The position numbers and the translations under genes were made by a program. The notes below the pieces were generated by a model, which ran no database searches, was not told where the DNA came from, and saw only the letters and a program-made list of their open reading frames with translations. A DNA stretch of 64,000 nucleotides, taken from NCBI RefSeq assembly GCF_019145435.1, contig NZ_JAHSTS010000002.1, positions 1,054,001-1,118,000 of the forward strand. Direction: 5' to 3'. Position 1 is the first letter of the stretch. Each line of letters begins with the position of its first letter. Shown here in pieces: positions 19,278 to 28,104 of this stretch. This DNA is from Pseudomonas ekonensis. Lineage in GTDB: Bacteria > Pseudomonadota > Gammaproteobacteria > Pseudomonadales > Pseudomonadaceae.

Positions 19278-19736
19278 ATGCTCATTCAACGCATCTTTGC
19301 GTCGGTGCTGTTGCTGGCCTGTGCCGGCCTGGCGCTGATGGCCTGGCCGTACCAGGCGGCGTTTTCCTACGAACCCGTGGGCCCGCGGGCGTTTCCGTTG
19401 CTGATGCTCGGCCTGATGGGGTCGGCCCTGCTGTACATGCTGTTCCGTCCCGCGCCGATCAAGCACAGCGAGGACGAGCCGCCGCTGGACCGCGAAACGC
19501 TGACCAAGATCGGCCTCTGCACCGTGTTGCTGCTGGTGTTCGCCGGCGCGTTCGAACCGTTGGGCTTCATCCTCGCCAGCATCGTCACCGGTGTGCCGAT
19601 GGCCCGTCTCTACGGCGGCCGCTGGCTGCCGAGCACTGTGATCATCAGCTTGATGGCCGTCGGCCTTTACCTGCTGTTCGACCGTTTGATGGACGTTCCC
19701 CTGCCCCTGGGCCTGCTCGACGTACTGGAGAACTGA
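19278..19736 (+). CDS. tctB: Tripartite tricarboxylate transporter small membrane subunit
   Basis: A 152-residue inner-membrane protein with four predicted membrane segments (about residues 5-25, 38-55, 78-100 and 115-140), the size and topology of TctB. It is required with TctA for sodium-coupled tricarboxylate uptake. A GGAG precedes the ATG, and tctA begins 1 base after its stop codon. Confidence 0.88.
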   Translation: MLIQRIFASVLLLACAGLALMAWPYQAAFSYEPVGPRAFPLLMLGLMGSALLYMLFRPAPIKHSEDEPPLDRETLTKIGLCTVLLLVFAGAFEPLGFILASIVTGVPMARLYGGRWLPSTVIISLMAVGLYLLFDRLMDVPLPLGLLDVLEN

Positions 19737-19737
19737 T

Positions 19738-21252
19738 ATGGATACCCTCGGCTACTTGGGTCAGGGCTTCGGCGTCGCGCTGAGCCCCTACAACCTGGCG
19801 ACCGCCCTGTGCGGCACGCTTATCGGCACCGTGGTCGGCCTGCTGCCGGGCCTGGGCCCGATCAACGGCGTGGCGCTGCTCATCCCGATCGCCTTCGCCC
19901 TCGGCCTCCCGCCGGAGTCAGCGCTGATCCTGCTGGCGGCGGTGTACCTGGGCTGCGAATACGGCGGGCGGATCAGCTCGATCCTGCTGAACATCCCCGG
20001 CGAGGCCTCCACCGTGATGACCACCCTGGACGGCTACCCGATGGCCCGCCAGGGCCTGGCCGGGGTGGCGCTGTCGCTGTCGGCGTGGAGTTCGTTCATC
20101 GGCGCGTTCATCGCCACCTGCGGCATGGTGCTGTTCGCCCCGTTGCTGGCGAAGTGGGCGATCGCGTTCGGGCCGGCCGAATACTTCGTGCTGATGGTGT
20201 TCGCGATCGTCTGCCTGGGCGGCATGGCCGGCGACCGGCCGTTGAAGACCTTCATCGCGGCGCTGATCGGCCTGTTCCTGTCCACGGTCGGCATCGACGC
20301 CAACAGCGGTGTGTACCGCTTCACCGGCGACAACATCCACCTGACCGACGGCATCCAGTTCGTGGTGCTGGTGCTGGGCCTGTTCTCCATCAGCGAAATC
20401 CTGCTGTTGCTGGAGAAGACCCATCACGGCCAGGAAGCGGTGAAAGCCACCGGCCGCATGCTGTTCAACTTCAAGGAAGCGGCTTCGGTGTTCGTGGTGA
20501 ACATCCGCTGCGGCGTGCTGGGCTTCATCATGGGCGTACTGCCGGGGGCCGGGGCGACCCTGGCCAGTGCCGTGGCCTACATGACGGAGAAACGCATCGC
20601 CGGCACCGGCGGCACGTTCGGCCAAGGCGACAAGCGCGGGCTCGCCGCACCGGAAACCGCCATCGGCGGCGCCGCCTGCGGTGCGCTGGTGCCGATGCTG
20701 ACCCTCGGCGTTCCGGGCTCGGGCACCACGGCGGTGATGATCGGCGCCCTGTCGCTGTACAACATCACGCCGGGCCCGCTGCTGTTCCAGGAGCAGCCGG
20801 ACATCGTCTGGGGCCTGATCGCGTCGTTGTTCATCGCCAACGTGATGCTGGTGATCCTCAACATCCCGATGATCCGCGTCTTCACCCGCATCCTCGCCGT
20901 GCCGAACTGGGCGCTGGTGCCGGTGATCGCCATCATCACGGGGATCGGCGTCTACGCCGTGCACGCCACCACCTTCGACCTGTTCCTGATGATCGGCATC
21001 GGCATCTTCGGCTACATCCTGCGCAAGCTGGATTTCCCGCTGTCGCCGCTGTTGCTGGGCTTCATCCTCGGCGGCCTGATGGAACAGAACCTGCGCCGCG
21101 CCCTGTCGATCTCCAACGGCGCGCTGGACATCCTCTGGTCGAGCCCGATCACTTTCGCCGTCTGGGTGCTGACCGCCGTCATGCTGGCCGTGCCGCTGCT
21201 GCGCATCTGGCGCAAGCGCTCGGCCGCGCAGCGCACCATCGCCGATGTCTGA
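19738..21252 (+). CDS. tctA: Tripartite tricarboxylate transporter large membrane subunit
   Basis: A 504-residue, highly hydrophobic TctA-family permease with about 12 membrane segments. Family signatures are the early GLLPGLGPINGVALL repeat (near residue 38) and its second copy GVLPGAGATLASA (near 265), which reflect internal duplication. It works with TctC and TctB. Its stop overlaps the start of the next gene by 8 bases, so that gene belongs to the same operon. Confidence 0.95.
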   Translation: MDTLGYLGQGFGVALSPYNLATALCGTLIGTVVGLLPGLGPINGVALLIPIAFALGLPPESALILLAAVYLGCEYGGRISSILLNIPGEASTVMTTLDGYPMARQGLAGVALSLSAWSSFIGAFIATCGMVLFAPLLAKWAIAFGPAEYFVLMVFAIVCLGGMAGDRPLKTFIAALIGLFLSTVGIDANSGVYRFTGDNIHLTDGIQFVVLVLGLFSISEILLLLEKTHHGQEAVKATGRMLFNFKEAASVFVVNIRCGVLGFIMGVLPGAGATLASAVAYMTEKRIAGTGGTFGQGDKRGLAAPETAIGGAACGALVPMLTLGVPGSGTTAVMIGALSLYNITPGPLLFQEQPDIVWGLIASLFIANVMLVILNIPMIRVFTRILAVPNWALVPVIAIITGIGVYAVHATTFDLFLMIGIGIFGYILRKLDFPLSPLLLGFILGGLMEQNLRRALSISNGALDILWSSPITFAVWVLTAVMLAVPLLRIWRKRSAAQRTIADV

Positions 21253-22279
21253 CCGGACATCGCTCAAAGGCTGGTGGGGAACACCGCTGGTCGGTCTGCT
21301 CGGCGGCTATGCCGCCAGCCAGATCGGCTGGCCGCTGCCGTGGATGGTCGGCTCGCTGCTGGCGATCATCCTCGTGCGCTGCCTGACGCCCTGGCAACTG
21401 ACTGAAATCCCCGGCGGCCGCAAATGCGGCCAATGGATCGTCGGCATCGGCATCGGCCTGCACTTCACTCCGCTGGTGATGGAACAGGTCCTGAGCCACT
21501 TCGGCCTGATCTTCTTCGGCGCGCTGGTCACCAGCCTGTCGGCGGTGGTCGGCGTGTGGCTGATGCGGCGCACCGGCGAGGACCGCGCCACCGCCTTCTT
21601 CTCCAGCATGCCCGGCGGCTCGGGCGAGATGGTCAACCTCGGCGCCCGCAACGGCGCGATGCTCAGCCATGTGGCGGCGGGGCAGAGCCTGCGGGTGCTG
21701 GTGGTGGTTTTGTGCGTGCCGGCAGCGTTCAAGTACCTGCTCGGCGACGGCATGCCGATTTCCCACGCCGGCAGCGTCGATTGGCGCTGGCTGGCGTTGC
21801 TGTTTCCGGCGGGCGCCCTGCTCGCCTGGCTCTGGCAGCGCCTGCGCCAGCCCAACCCGTGGCTGTTCGGGCCGTTGCTGGTGAGCGCGGCGGTCAGCAT
21901 CGGCTGGGACCTGCACATCGGCCTGCCCAACGGCGGCAGCCAGATCGGCCAATGGCTGATCGGCAGCGGCCTGGGCTGTCACTTCAACCGGCAGTTCTTC
22001 CGCCGCGCGCCGTCGTTCATGGGCCGCACCCTGATCGGCACGGCGCTGACCATGCTGATCGCCACGCTGGCGGCGCTGGGGTTGAGTGCGCTGACCCACC
22101 TGGACCTGCGCTCGCTGACCCTGGGGATGATGCCCGGCGGCATCGCCGAGATGAGCCTGACGGCGGAAACCCTGCAGCTGTCGGTGCCGCTGGTCACGGC
22201 GATGCAGGTGATGCGCTTGCTGTTCGTGCTGTTTCTGGCGGAGCCGTTGTTCCGGTACTGGAACCGCAGCCCCGAATGA
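21245..22279 (+). CDS. AbrB-family membrane protein (ammonia monooxygenase-like transporter family)
   Basis: A 344-residue membrane protein of the AbrB family (E. coli AbrB, unrelated to the Bacillus regulator), often misnamed ammonia monooxygenase. Two similar halves are visible: each starts with a glycine-rich helix pair and contains an MPGG(S/I)xEM motif (SSMPGGSGEM and GMMPGGIAEM). The gene overlaps tctA by 8 bases and ends 15 bases from convergent ung. Its persistent link to tctCBA suggests an accessory role in tricarboxylate transport or export, but the function is unknown. Confidence 0.82.
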   Translation: MSDRTSLKGWWGTPLVGLLGGYAASQIGWPLPWMVGSLLAIILVRCLTPWQLTEIPGGRKCGQWIVGIGIGLHFTPLVMEQVLSHFGLIFFGALVTSLSAVVGVWLMRRTGEDRATAFFSSMPGGSGEMVNLGARNGAMLSHVAAGQSLRVLVVVLCVPAAFKYLLGDGMPISHAGSVDWRWLALLFPAGALLAWLWQRLRQPNPWLFGPLLVSAAVSIGWDLHIGLPNGGSQIGQWLIGSGLGCHFNRQFFRRAPSFMGRTLIGTALTMLIATLAALGLSALTHLDLRSLTLGMMPGGIAEMSLTAETLQLSVPLVTAMQVMRLLFVLFLAEPLFRYWNRSPE

Positions 22280-22294
22280 CAATGAGTCCAGGCT

Positions 22295-22987
22295 TCAGAT
22301 CGGCGGCAATTGCCACCGGATCGGTGTCTCGCCGTTCTGCTCAAGGAACTTGTTGGTGCGGCTGAAGTGCCCGCAACCCAGAAAGCCCCGGTAGGCCGAC
22401 AGCGGCGACGGATGCACCGAGGTCAGCACCAGATGCTTGGTCGCGTCGATCAGCTTCTGTTTGCTCTGGGCGTGGGAGCCCCACAGCATGAACACCAGGT
22501 GCGGCTGCCGCTGGCTGACCACTTCGATGATCCGGTCGGTGAAGAACTGCCAGCCCTTGTCCTTGTGCGCATTGGCGTTGGCGCGCTCGACGGTCATGGT
22601 GGTGTTGAGCATCAGCACGCCCTGATCGGCCCAGCTCTGCAGGTAGCCGTGGTTGGGGATGTCGATGTTCAGGTCGCGCTTGAGCTCTTTGTAGATGTTG
22701 ACCAGCGACGGCGGCGCCGGCACGCCCGGCTGCACCGAGAAGCACAGGCCATGGGCCTGGCCCGGGCCGTGGTACGGGTCCTGGCCGAGGATGACCACTT
22801 TCACCTTGTCCAGCGGCGTCGAGTTCAGCGCGTTGAAGATCAGCGGCCCCGGCGGATAGATCTCCTTGCCGGCCGCCCGCTCCTGCTGCAGGAAAGTGCG
22901 CAACTCCGCCATGTAGGGCTGGTCGAACTCGGCACGCAGTGCCTCCTTCCAGCTCGGTTCGAGTTTGATACGGTCGTCAGCAGTCAT
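22295..22987 (-). CDS. ung: Uracil-DNA glycosylase
   Basis: A 230-residue family 1 uracil-DNA glycosylase that removes uracil from DNA. The catalytic water-activating motif GQDPYH has Asp70, and the minor-groove loop [10 protein letters not shown] carries the catalytic His near residue 195. The frame offers starts at 22993 and 22987; [13 protein letters not shown] (22987) is the usual Pseudomonas N-terminus, and neither has a strong Shine-Dalgarno. Confidence 0.96.
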   Translation of the reverse strand: MTADDRIKLEPSWKEALRAEFDQPYMAELRTFLQQERAAGKEIYPPGPLIFNALNSTPLDKVKVVILGQDPYHGPGQAHGLCFSVQPGVPAPPSLVNIYKELKRDLNIDIPNHGYLQSWADQGVLMLNTTMTVERANANAHKDKGWQFFTDRIIEVVSQRQPHLVFMLWGSHAQSKQKLIDATKHLVLTSVHPSPLSAYRGFLGCGHFSRTNKFLEQNGETPIRWQLPPI

Positions 22988-23119
22988 GGTCATACCCGGC
23001 AAAAACAATGGGGCGAACCCTAGGAAAGCCGACAACGCTTGTCAATTGATCTGACACGGAACCGGCACTTTCCCGTACAGCGATCATACTGAACGCTCAA
23101 ATTCCCGATCGAGGTCACG

Positions 23120-24232
23120 ATGAACCTGCACTTCGAAGAACGCACCGGCACCGACGGCGCCCGCCTGGGCATCGCCACCCTGGATGCCGAAAAGTCGCTC
23201 AACGCGCTGTCCCTGCCGATGATCCATGCCCTGAGCGACAAACTGAGCGCCTGGGCCAAGGATCCGCAAATCGTCTGCGTACTGTTGCGCGGCAACGGCG
23301 CCAAGGCGTTCTGCGCCGGCGGCGAAGTGCGCAGCCTGGTGGAGGCCTGCCGCGCCCACCCCGGTGAAGTGCCGCCCTTGGCCGCGCAGTTCTTCAACGC
23401 CGAATACCGGCTCGACCACAGCCTGCACACCTACCCCAAGCCGCTGATCTGCTGGGGCCACGGCTACGTGCTCGGCGGCGGCATGGGCCTGCTGCAAGGC
23501 GCCAGCACCCGCATCGTCACGCCGAGCAGCCGCCTGGCCATGCCGGAGATCAGCATCGGCCTGTACCCGGACGTCGGCGCCAGTTGGTTCCTGTCGCGGC
23601 TGCCGGGCAAGCTCGGCCTGTTCCTCGGCCTCACCGGCGCGCAGATGAACGGGCGCGATGCGCTGGATCTGGACCTGGCCGACCGGTTCCTGCTCGACGA
23701 ACAGCAGCCGGAACTGATCGAGCGCCTGCTGCAGCTCAACTGGCAGGAACAGACCGCCATGCAGCTCAACAGCCTGCTCAAGGCCCTGCAGCAGGAAGCG
23801 GCGGCGCAGATGCCCGACGCGCAGTGGCTGCCGCGGCGCCGGCAGATCGACGAATGGCTGGACGTCAGCGACGTGGCCTGCGCCTGGAAAGCCATCACCC
23901 TGCAACGCGACAGCGCCGACCTGCTGATCGCCCGCGCGGCGAAGACCCTGAGCGAAGGCGCGCCGCTGACGGCGCACCTGGTCTGGGAACAGATCATCCG
24001 CGCCCGCCACTTGTCGCTGGCGGAGGTCTTTCAGATGGAATACACCTTGAGCCTCAATTGCTGCCGCCACCCGGAATTCAGCGAAGGGGTACGGGCGCGG
24101 CTGATCGACAAGGATCAGAAGCCGCACTGGCACTGGCCGGATGTCAGCCGCGTGCCGGAGGCGGTGGTGGAGGCGCATTTTCATAAGGTCTGGGAGGGGC
24201 GGCATCCGTTGGCGGATCTGTCGGCTTACTGA
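23120..24232 (+). CDS. Enoyl-CoA hydratase/isomerase family, probable 3-hydroxyisobutyryl-CoA hydrolase
   Basis: A 370-residue crotonase-fold protein. The oxyanion-hole segments GGEVRSL (near residue 63) and GHGYVLGGGMGLLQ (near 113) are present, with the acidic pair in MPEISIGLYPDVGASW (near 140). That second motif and the length of about 370 are typical of 3-hydroxyisobutyryl-CoA hydrolase, a valine-degradation enzyme, rather than of ordinary 260-residue hydratases. It is a single gene with its own terminator and is not in a valine operon, so the substrate is not certain. Confidence 0.82.
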   Translation: MNLHFEERTGTDGARLGIATLDAEKSLNALSLPMIHALSDKLSAWAKDPQIVCVLLRGNGAKAFCAGGEVRSLVEACRAHPGEVPPLAAQFFNAEYRLDHSLHTYPKPLICWGHGYVLGGGMGLLQGASTRIVTPSSRLAMPEISIGLYPDVGASWFLSRLPGKLGLFLGLTGAQMNGRDALDLDLADRFLLDEQQPELIERLLQLNWQEQTAMQLNSLLKALQQEAAAQMPDAQWLPRRRQIDEWLDVSDVACAWKAITLQRDSADLLIARAAKTLSEGAPLTAHLVWEQIIRARHLSLAEVFQMEYTLSLNCCRHPEFSEGVRARLIDKDQKPHWHWPDVSRVPEAVVEAHFHKVWEGRHPLADLSAY

Positions 24233-24255
24233 GGCCTGCGGTCAATCGCGGACAC

Positions 24256-24286
24256 AAAAAAAGCGGCGCTCGATGCGCCGCTTTTT
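24256..24286. terminator. Bidirectional intrinsic terminator
   Basis: A-run, AAGCGGCG, 7-base loop, CGCCGCTT and T-run, between the convergent hydratase-family gene and the first tyrosine-rich lipoprotein gene. Confidence 0.92.
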
Positions 24287-24297
24287 GCTGCGGTGAA

Positions 24298-24708
24298 TTA
24301 CCAGCGACCGTTGTGGTCACCCCGGTCGCCGTGACGGTCATGGTCGCCCCGTCCCCGGTGGTCACCCCAGCCACCGCGGTGGCCGTCCCAGCGTCCGCGG
24401 TCATTGTCGTGCCAGCGCCGGCTCTCGTAGTAGCGCGGGGCTGCCTGGTAGTAGCGCGGCGCCGAATAGTAGCGCGGGGCCGGTTGGTAATAGCGCGGCG
24501 CCGAGTAATAGCGGGGAGCCGGCTGGTAGTAGCGCGGAGCAGAGTAATAGGTGCTGCCCCCGCTGTAGTAAGTGCCACCACTGGTGTAGTACGACGGCGA
24601 CTGGGACGTGTAGACCTCCGAACTGTAGTAGCCATCTCCGTAGGAGTAAGGGACGCATCCGCCAATGGAAAACAGCATCACGGCAAGCAGAAGAATTCGG
24701 CGATACAT
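24298..24708 (-). CDS. Tyr-rich repeat lipoprotein (hypothetical)
   Basis: A 136-residue protein with a lipoprotein signal (MYRRILLLAVMLFSIGGC, lipobox Cys at 18). The mature part is low-complexity: a Tyr/Ser-rich start, then tandem PRYYSAPRYYQPA-like repeats (about residues 57-95), then a Gly/Arg/His/Asp-rich tail containing HRGGWGDHRGRGD. A GGAGGCC Shine-Dalgarno precedes the ATG. The next upstream gene is a shorter paralogue with the same signal and ribosome-site context. It has no recognised enzymatic domain. A surface or wall-associated structural role is only a guess. Confidence 0.75.
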   Translation of the reverse strand: MYRRILLLAVMLFSIGGCVPYSYGDGYYSSEVYTSQSPSYYTSGGTYYSGGSTYYSAPRYYQPAPRYYSAPRYYQPAPRYYSAPRYYQAAPRYYESRRWHDNDRGRWDGHRGGWGDHRGRGDHDRHGDRGDHNGRW

Positions 24709-24886
24709 GGCGGCCTCCTGGACCGCGGGTGAGCCACGCCAGCGACGCTGGCAGGCGTCAGTCGTTTATTCGGTGACTGACGAATGATCTGACAGCGTTT
24801 TCGGAATCTGGTGCGCTTCGGTAACAACTTGAAACACGTAGCCGATGAAAGGTTGTTCATCTGCCTAGGCCCGATTCACAGGGTGA

Positions 24887-25120
24887 TTAATGGTGCCAGC
24901 GGTGGTATCCGCCACGGTAATAACCGGGGCCGTGACCGCCGTAATAGTAGTAGCGGGCGCCGCCGTAGTAGCGCGGGCCGTAATAGCCGCCGTAGGAGTA
25001 AGGCGAGTAGTAGCCGGGATAGTAGTAAGGGGCGGAATAGGCATCGTAGGTGCCGGCGTAGTAATAGCATCCCGACAAACCAAGACCGAGCACCAGACCC
25101 AGCAGGATTCGACGAAACAT
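24887..25120 (-). CDS. Small Tyr/Gly-rich lipoprotein (hypothetical)
   Basis: A 77-residue protein starting MFRRILLGLVLGLGLSGC, a lipoprotein signal with Cys at residue 18. The mature part is almost all Tyr, Gly, Pro and His (YYYPGYYSPYSYGGYYG-like), ending YHRWHH. The frame runs 17 codons upstream, but the ATG at 25120 has AGGAGGCCATC directly before it, the same context as the neighbouring paralogue, and starts the signal peptide. The two probably arose by duplication; a 178-base gap without genes separates them. Confidence 0.72.
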   Translation of the reverse strand: MFRRILLGLVLGLGLSGCYYYAGTYDAYSAPYYYPGYYSPYSYGGYYGPRYYGGARYYYYGGHGPGYYRGGYHRWHH

Positions 25121-25361
25121 GATGGCCTCCTGAAAGACCTGCGACCGACGACGAAGGAATCCGGCCGACACTCTTTTGACTCATTGGCGCCCCTCAAGTG
25201 CCGATGCCGCTCGGGGTTCGGATCAGTGGCGCAGACGCCTGGCGGGAGGCCAAAACGGACGAAGGTTCCTGCGAATCGGATTCGCTCCGCACAGGGGCAA
25301 CCATTTCCCCCGCCGTGCCACTAGAATGCCTGCCATCAGGTCACCGCCAAGGGAATCGCCC

Positions 25362-26849
25362 ATGCCGCTCAGATCCGCGCTGTACTCCCAACGCTCGCTG
25401 GTGATGACCGTGGTCATCCTGCTCGGCGCCGGTTTCCTGGCCACCTCGCTGCTCAGCTATTACGCCTCGCGCACCTCGATCCGCGACAACATCGTCAACA
25501 CCGAACTGCCGTTGACGTCCGACACCGTTTACTCGGAAATCCAGAAAGACCTCGTCAGACCGATCCTGATTTCGTCGATGATGTCCCGCGATACCTTCAT
25601 GCGCGACTGGGTGGTGAACGGTGAAAAGGACACCGACCAGATGACCCGTTACCTCGACGAGGTCATGACCCATTACGGCGCCTACACCGCGTTCTTCGTC
25701 TCCAACAGCACCCACACCTACTACCACGCCAAAGGCGTGCTCAAGCAGGTGAGGATCGACGAGCCGCGCGATGCCTGGTACTTCCGTGTCCGCGACATGA
25801 AGGATCCGTACGAGATCAACGTCGACCCGGACCTGGCGAACAAGGACAACATGACCTTCTTCATCAACTACAAGGTCTACGACTACCACGGCCGCTTCAT
25901 CGGCGCGGCCGGCGTGGGGCTGACGGTGGACGCGGTGATCAAGCTGATCGACAAGTACCAGCAGCGCTACCAGCGCAGCGTGTATTTCGTCGACACCTTC
26001 GGCCGGCTGGTGCTCACCGGTGCCGAAGGCGGCCCGGAAGGCGCCCGAGCCGGCAAGAGCCTGAACGACCTGGACAGCATGAGGAACCTGGTCAGCCAGT
26101 TGCCCAAGCCCCACAGCGGCAGCTACGAATATTCCGCCCACGGTCAGGGACATTTCCTCAACGTGCGGTTCATCCCGGAGCTCAACTGGTACTTGTTCGT
26201 CGACAAGCGCGAAGACGGCGCCCTGAGCGAAATCCGCCAGTCGCTGTACCTCAACCTGCTGATCTGCCTGCTGGTGACGCTGATCGTGCTGGCCTTGCTC
26301 AACCGGGTGATCCGCCGCTTCCAGGAAAAGATCCACGCCCAGGCCACCCTCGACAGCCTCACCGAACTGCCGAACCGACGCGGCTTCGACCTGCTCGCCG
26401 TGCAGGCCCTGCATGAGGCGCAGCGGGAACCGAAACCGCTGACCGCGCTGCTGCTGGACCTGGATCACTTCAAGGCGCTGAACGACACCTACGGCCACAT
26501 GGCCGGCGACCAGGTGCTGATCGGCTTCGCCCGCGACCTGCAAAGCTGCCTGCGCCATTCCGACATCGTCTGCCGCTGGGGCGGTGAGGAATTCATCGTC
26601 TTGCTGAAGGACACCGACGGCGCCACCGGTCAGAAAATTGCCGAGAAGATCCGCCGACACGTCGAACAGCACGAATATGCCTACAACGGCCACGCCCTGA
26701 ATCTGACCGTCAGCATCGGTGCCACCACCCTGCAACGGGACGATACCTTGCACAGCCTGCTGTCCCGGGCCGATCATGCGATGTACCGGGCCAAGCAAAC
26801 CGGCCGCAACCGCACCTGCATGGAAATGCCGCACTCGACCTATGCCTGA
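25362..26849 (+). CDS. Membrane Cache-domain diguanylate cyclase
   Basis: A 495-residue protein that should make cyclic di-GMP from two GTP. A membrane segment lies at about residues 12-33, followed by a periplasmic Cache-type sensor domain (about 40-305) and a second membrane segment near 307-328. A GGDEF domain fills the C-terminus, with the active-site variant GGEEF and, five residues before it, RHSD as an intact RxxD inhibitory site. The ATG at 25362 has AAGGGA upstream; another ATG at 25326 would add 12 residues. The last 8 bases overlap the next gene. The ligand is unknown. Confidence 0.9.
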   Translation: MPLRSALYSQRSLVMTVVILLGAGFLATSLLSYYASRTSIRDNIVNTELPLTSDTVYSEIQKDLVRPILISSMMSRDTFMRDWVVNGEKDTDQMTRYLDEVMTHYGAYTAFFVSNSTHTYYHAKGVLKQVRIDEPRDAWYFRVRDMKDPYEINVDPDLANKDNMTFFINYKVYDYHGRFIGAAGVGLTVDAVIKLIDKYQQRYQRSVYFVDTFGRLVLTGAEGGPEGARAGKSLNDLDSMRNLVSQLPKPHSGSYEYSAHGQGHFLNVRFIPELNWYLFVDKREDGALSEIRQSLYLNLLICLLVTLIVLALLNRVIRRFQEKIHAQATLDSLTELPNRRGFDLLAVQALHEAQREPKPLTALLLDLDHFKALNDTYGHMAGDQVLIGFARDLQSCLRHSDIVCRWGGEEFIVLLKDTDGATGQKIAEKIRRHVEQHEYAYNGHALNLTVSIGATTLQRDDTLHSLLSRADHAMYRAKQTGRNRTCMEMPHSTYA

Positions 26850-27069
26850 CTTCCCTCGCCCCGACCTCTGCCCGGCCTGCGGTGCCCGCAACGACTGCAC
26901 CCTGGCCGACCCGCGCACCGCCGACCGCGCCTGCTGGTGCTACGGCGTGACCATCGATGCGGCGGTGCTCCAGGCCCTGCCGCCCGAACTGCGCGACCGC
27001 GCCTGCCTGTGCCCGCGCTGCGCGCAGGTCGAAGCGCAACTGCAAGCGTCCGGGCCGCCGATCCCGTAA
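26842..27069 (+). CDS. Small cysteine-rich CWC-family protein
   Basis: A 75-residue protein with clustered cysteines: CPACGARNDC near the start, then ACWCYG near residue 32, and CLCPRC near 57. This is the cysteine-rich CWC family, presumably a zinc-binding fold. Its ATG lies inside the last codons of the diguanylate cyclase gene (8-base overlap), which implies translational coupling. Nothing is known about what it binds. Confidence 0.78.
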   Translation: MPDFPRPDLCPACGARNDCTLADPRTADRACWCYGVTIDAAVLQALPPELRDRACLCPRCAQVEAQLQASGPPIP

Positions 27070-27102
27070 GATGCGCGCCCCTTTGCCCACCGATTCCTGA
27101 CC

Positions 27103-27795
27103 ATGCGCGTCGACCGTTTCCTCAGCAACCTGCCCCGCTACAACCGTCAGCAAGTTCGCCTGCTGCTGGTGGAAAAGCGCGTGTGCATCGACGGAAAAGT
27201 CGTCAGCGACCCGCACAGCGACGTGCTGGAATTCAGCCGCGTCGAGGTGGACGGCGAAGTGCTGCAGGCCGGCAAACCGGCGCGCTACTTCATGCTGCAC
27301 AAACCGCCGGGGTGCGTCAGCGCCACCCGCGACCCGCAGCACCCGACCGTACTCGACCTGATCCTGGAAGCGGACAAGGACGACCTGCACATCGCCGGCC
27401 GGCTGGATTTCAACACCACCGGGCTGATGCTGATCACCAACGACGGCGCCTGGTCGCGGCGCCTCACCCAGCCGCAGACCAAACTGCCGAAGGTCTACTA
27501 CGTGGAGACCGAACAGGAAATCGGCCCGGAATATGCGAGCACATTCGCCCAGGGGATCTACTTCGCCTTCGAAGACCTGACCACGCAGCCGGCGGTGCTG
27601 GACGTGATCGGCCCGAAAACGGCGCGGTTGAGCATCGTCGAGGGCCGCTACCATCAGGTGAAGCGCATGTTCGGCCATTTCAACAACAAAGTGCTGCGCC
27701 TGCACCGCGAATCCATGGGCCCGCTGCACCTGGACGATGCGCTAAAACCGGGCGAGTACCGGGCTTTGCGCACCGAAGAGATCCATTTGTTCTAA
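27103..27795 (+). CDS. rsuA: 16S rRNA pseudouridine(516) synthase RsuA family
   Basis: A 230-residue pseudouridine synthase. An N-terminal S4 RNA-binding domain (residues 1-60, MRVDRFLSNLPRYNR) is followed by the catalytic domain, with the RsuA/RluB-type motif GRLDFNTTGL and catalytic Asp102. The C-terminal GRYHQVKRMF motif is present. Length and S4 domain fit RsuA, which modifies U516 of 16S rRNA. RluE or RluF paralogues are the main alternatives. Confidence 0.88.
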   Translation: MRVDRFLSNLPRYNRQQVRLLLVEKRVCIDGKVVSDPHSDVLEFSRVEVDGEVLQAGKPARYFMLHKPPGCVSATRDPQHPTVLDLILEADKDDLHIAGRLDFNTTGLMLITNDGAWSRRLTQPQTKLPKVYYVETEQEIGPEYASTFAQGIYFAFEDLTTQPAVLDVIGPKTARLSIVEGRYHQVKRMFGHFNNKVLRLHRESMGPLHLDDALKPGEYRALRTEEIHLF

Positions 27796-28104
27796 GCCTG
27801 CGACCGCTCAGCAGAAGTTGTCGAACAAATTACCGACGGCACTTGCGCGATCCTGATCCCCCTGCTTGAATCAGGACGTCGGCCAAAATGTGACCGATGA
27901 GTCACAACATACTTCTAAGAAACCTTTTGCCGGCAGAGAGCCTCCAGGCTCCGCCTCCCCCGGCAAATCGCCCGCCAATAACAACACCCGTCGACCTGCC
28001 GTAACGGATCGACATGGGCCCGCAAAATTCCAGGCGTATGCCTACCTGTCACAAAGCTCGTGCAATCTTTTGCGCGCATACCCGCTTGCCAGGAGTCTTA
28101 TGAC
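27796..28104. promoter_or_regulatory. Intergenic region upstream of phaG
   Basis: A 309-base non-coding stretch, less GC-rich than its flanks in places. It contains the palindrome at 27889-27906. The promoter hexamers of phaG could not be assigned by eye. No ORF with a plausible start and family-like sequence was seen. Confidence 0.4.
27889..27906. promoter_or_regulatory. Palindromic candidate operator TGTGAC-N6-GTCACA
   Basis: Perfect 6-bp inverted repeat about 200 bases before phaG. It resembles CRP/Vfr half-sites, but the TGTGA/TCACA spacing is 8 rather than 6, so the cognate regulator is unclear. Confidence 0.4.

Noticed and set aside
27889..27906. CRP/Vfr site upstream of phaG
   Set aside because: TGTGA and TCACA are separated by 8 rather than 6 bases, so it is listed only as a palindromic candidate operator.
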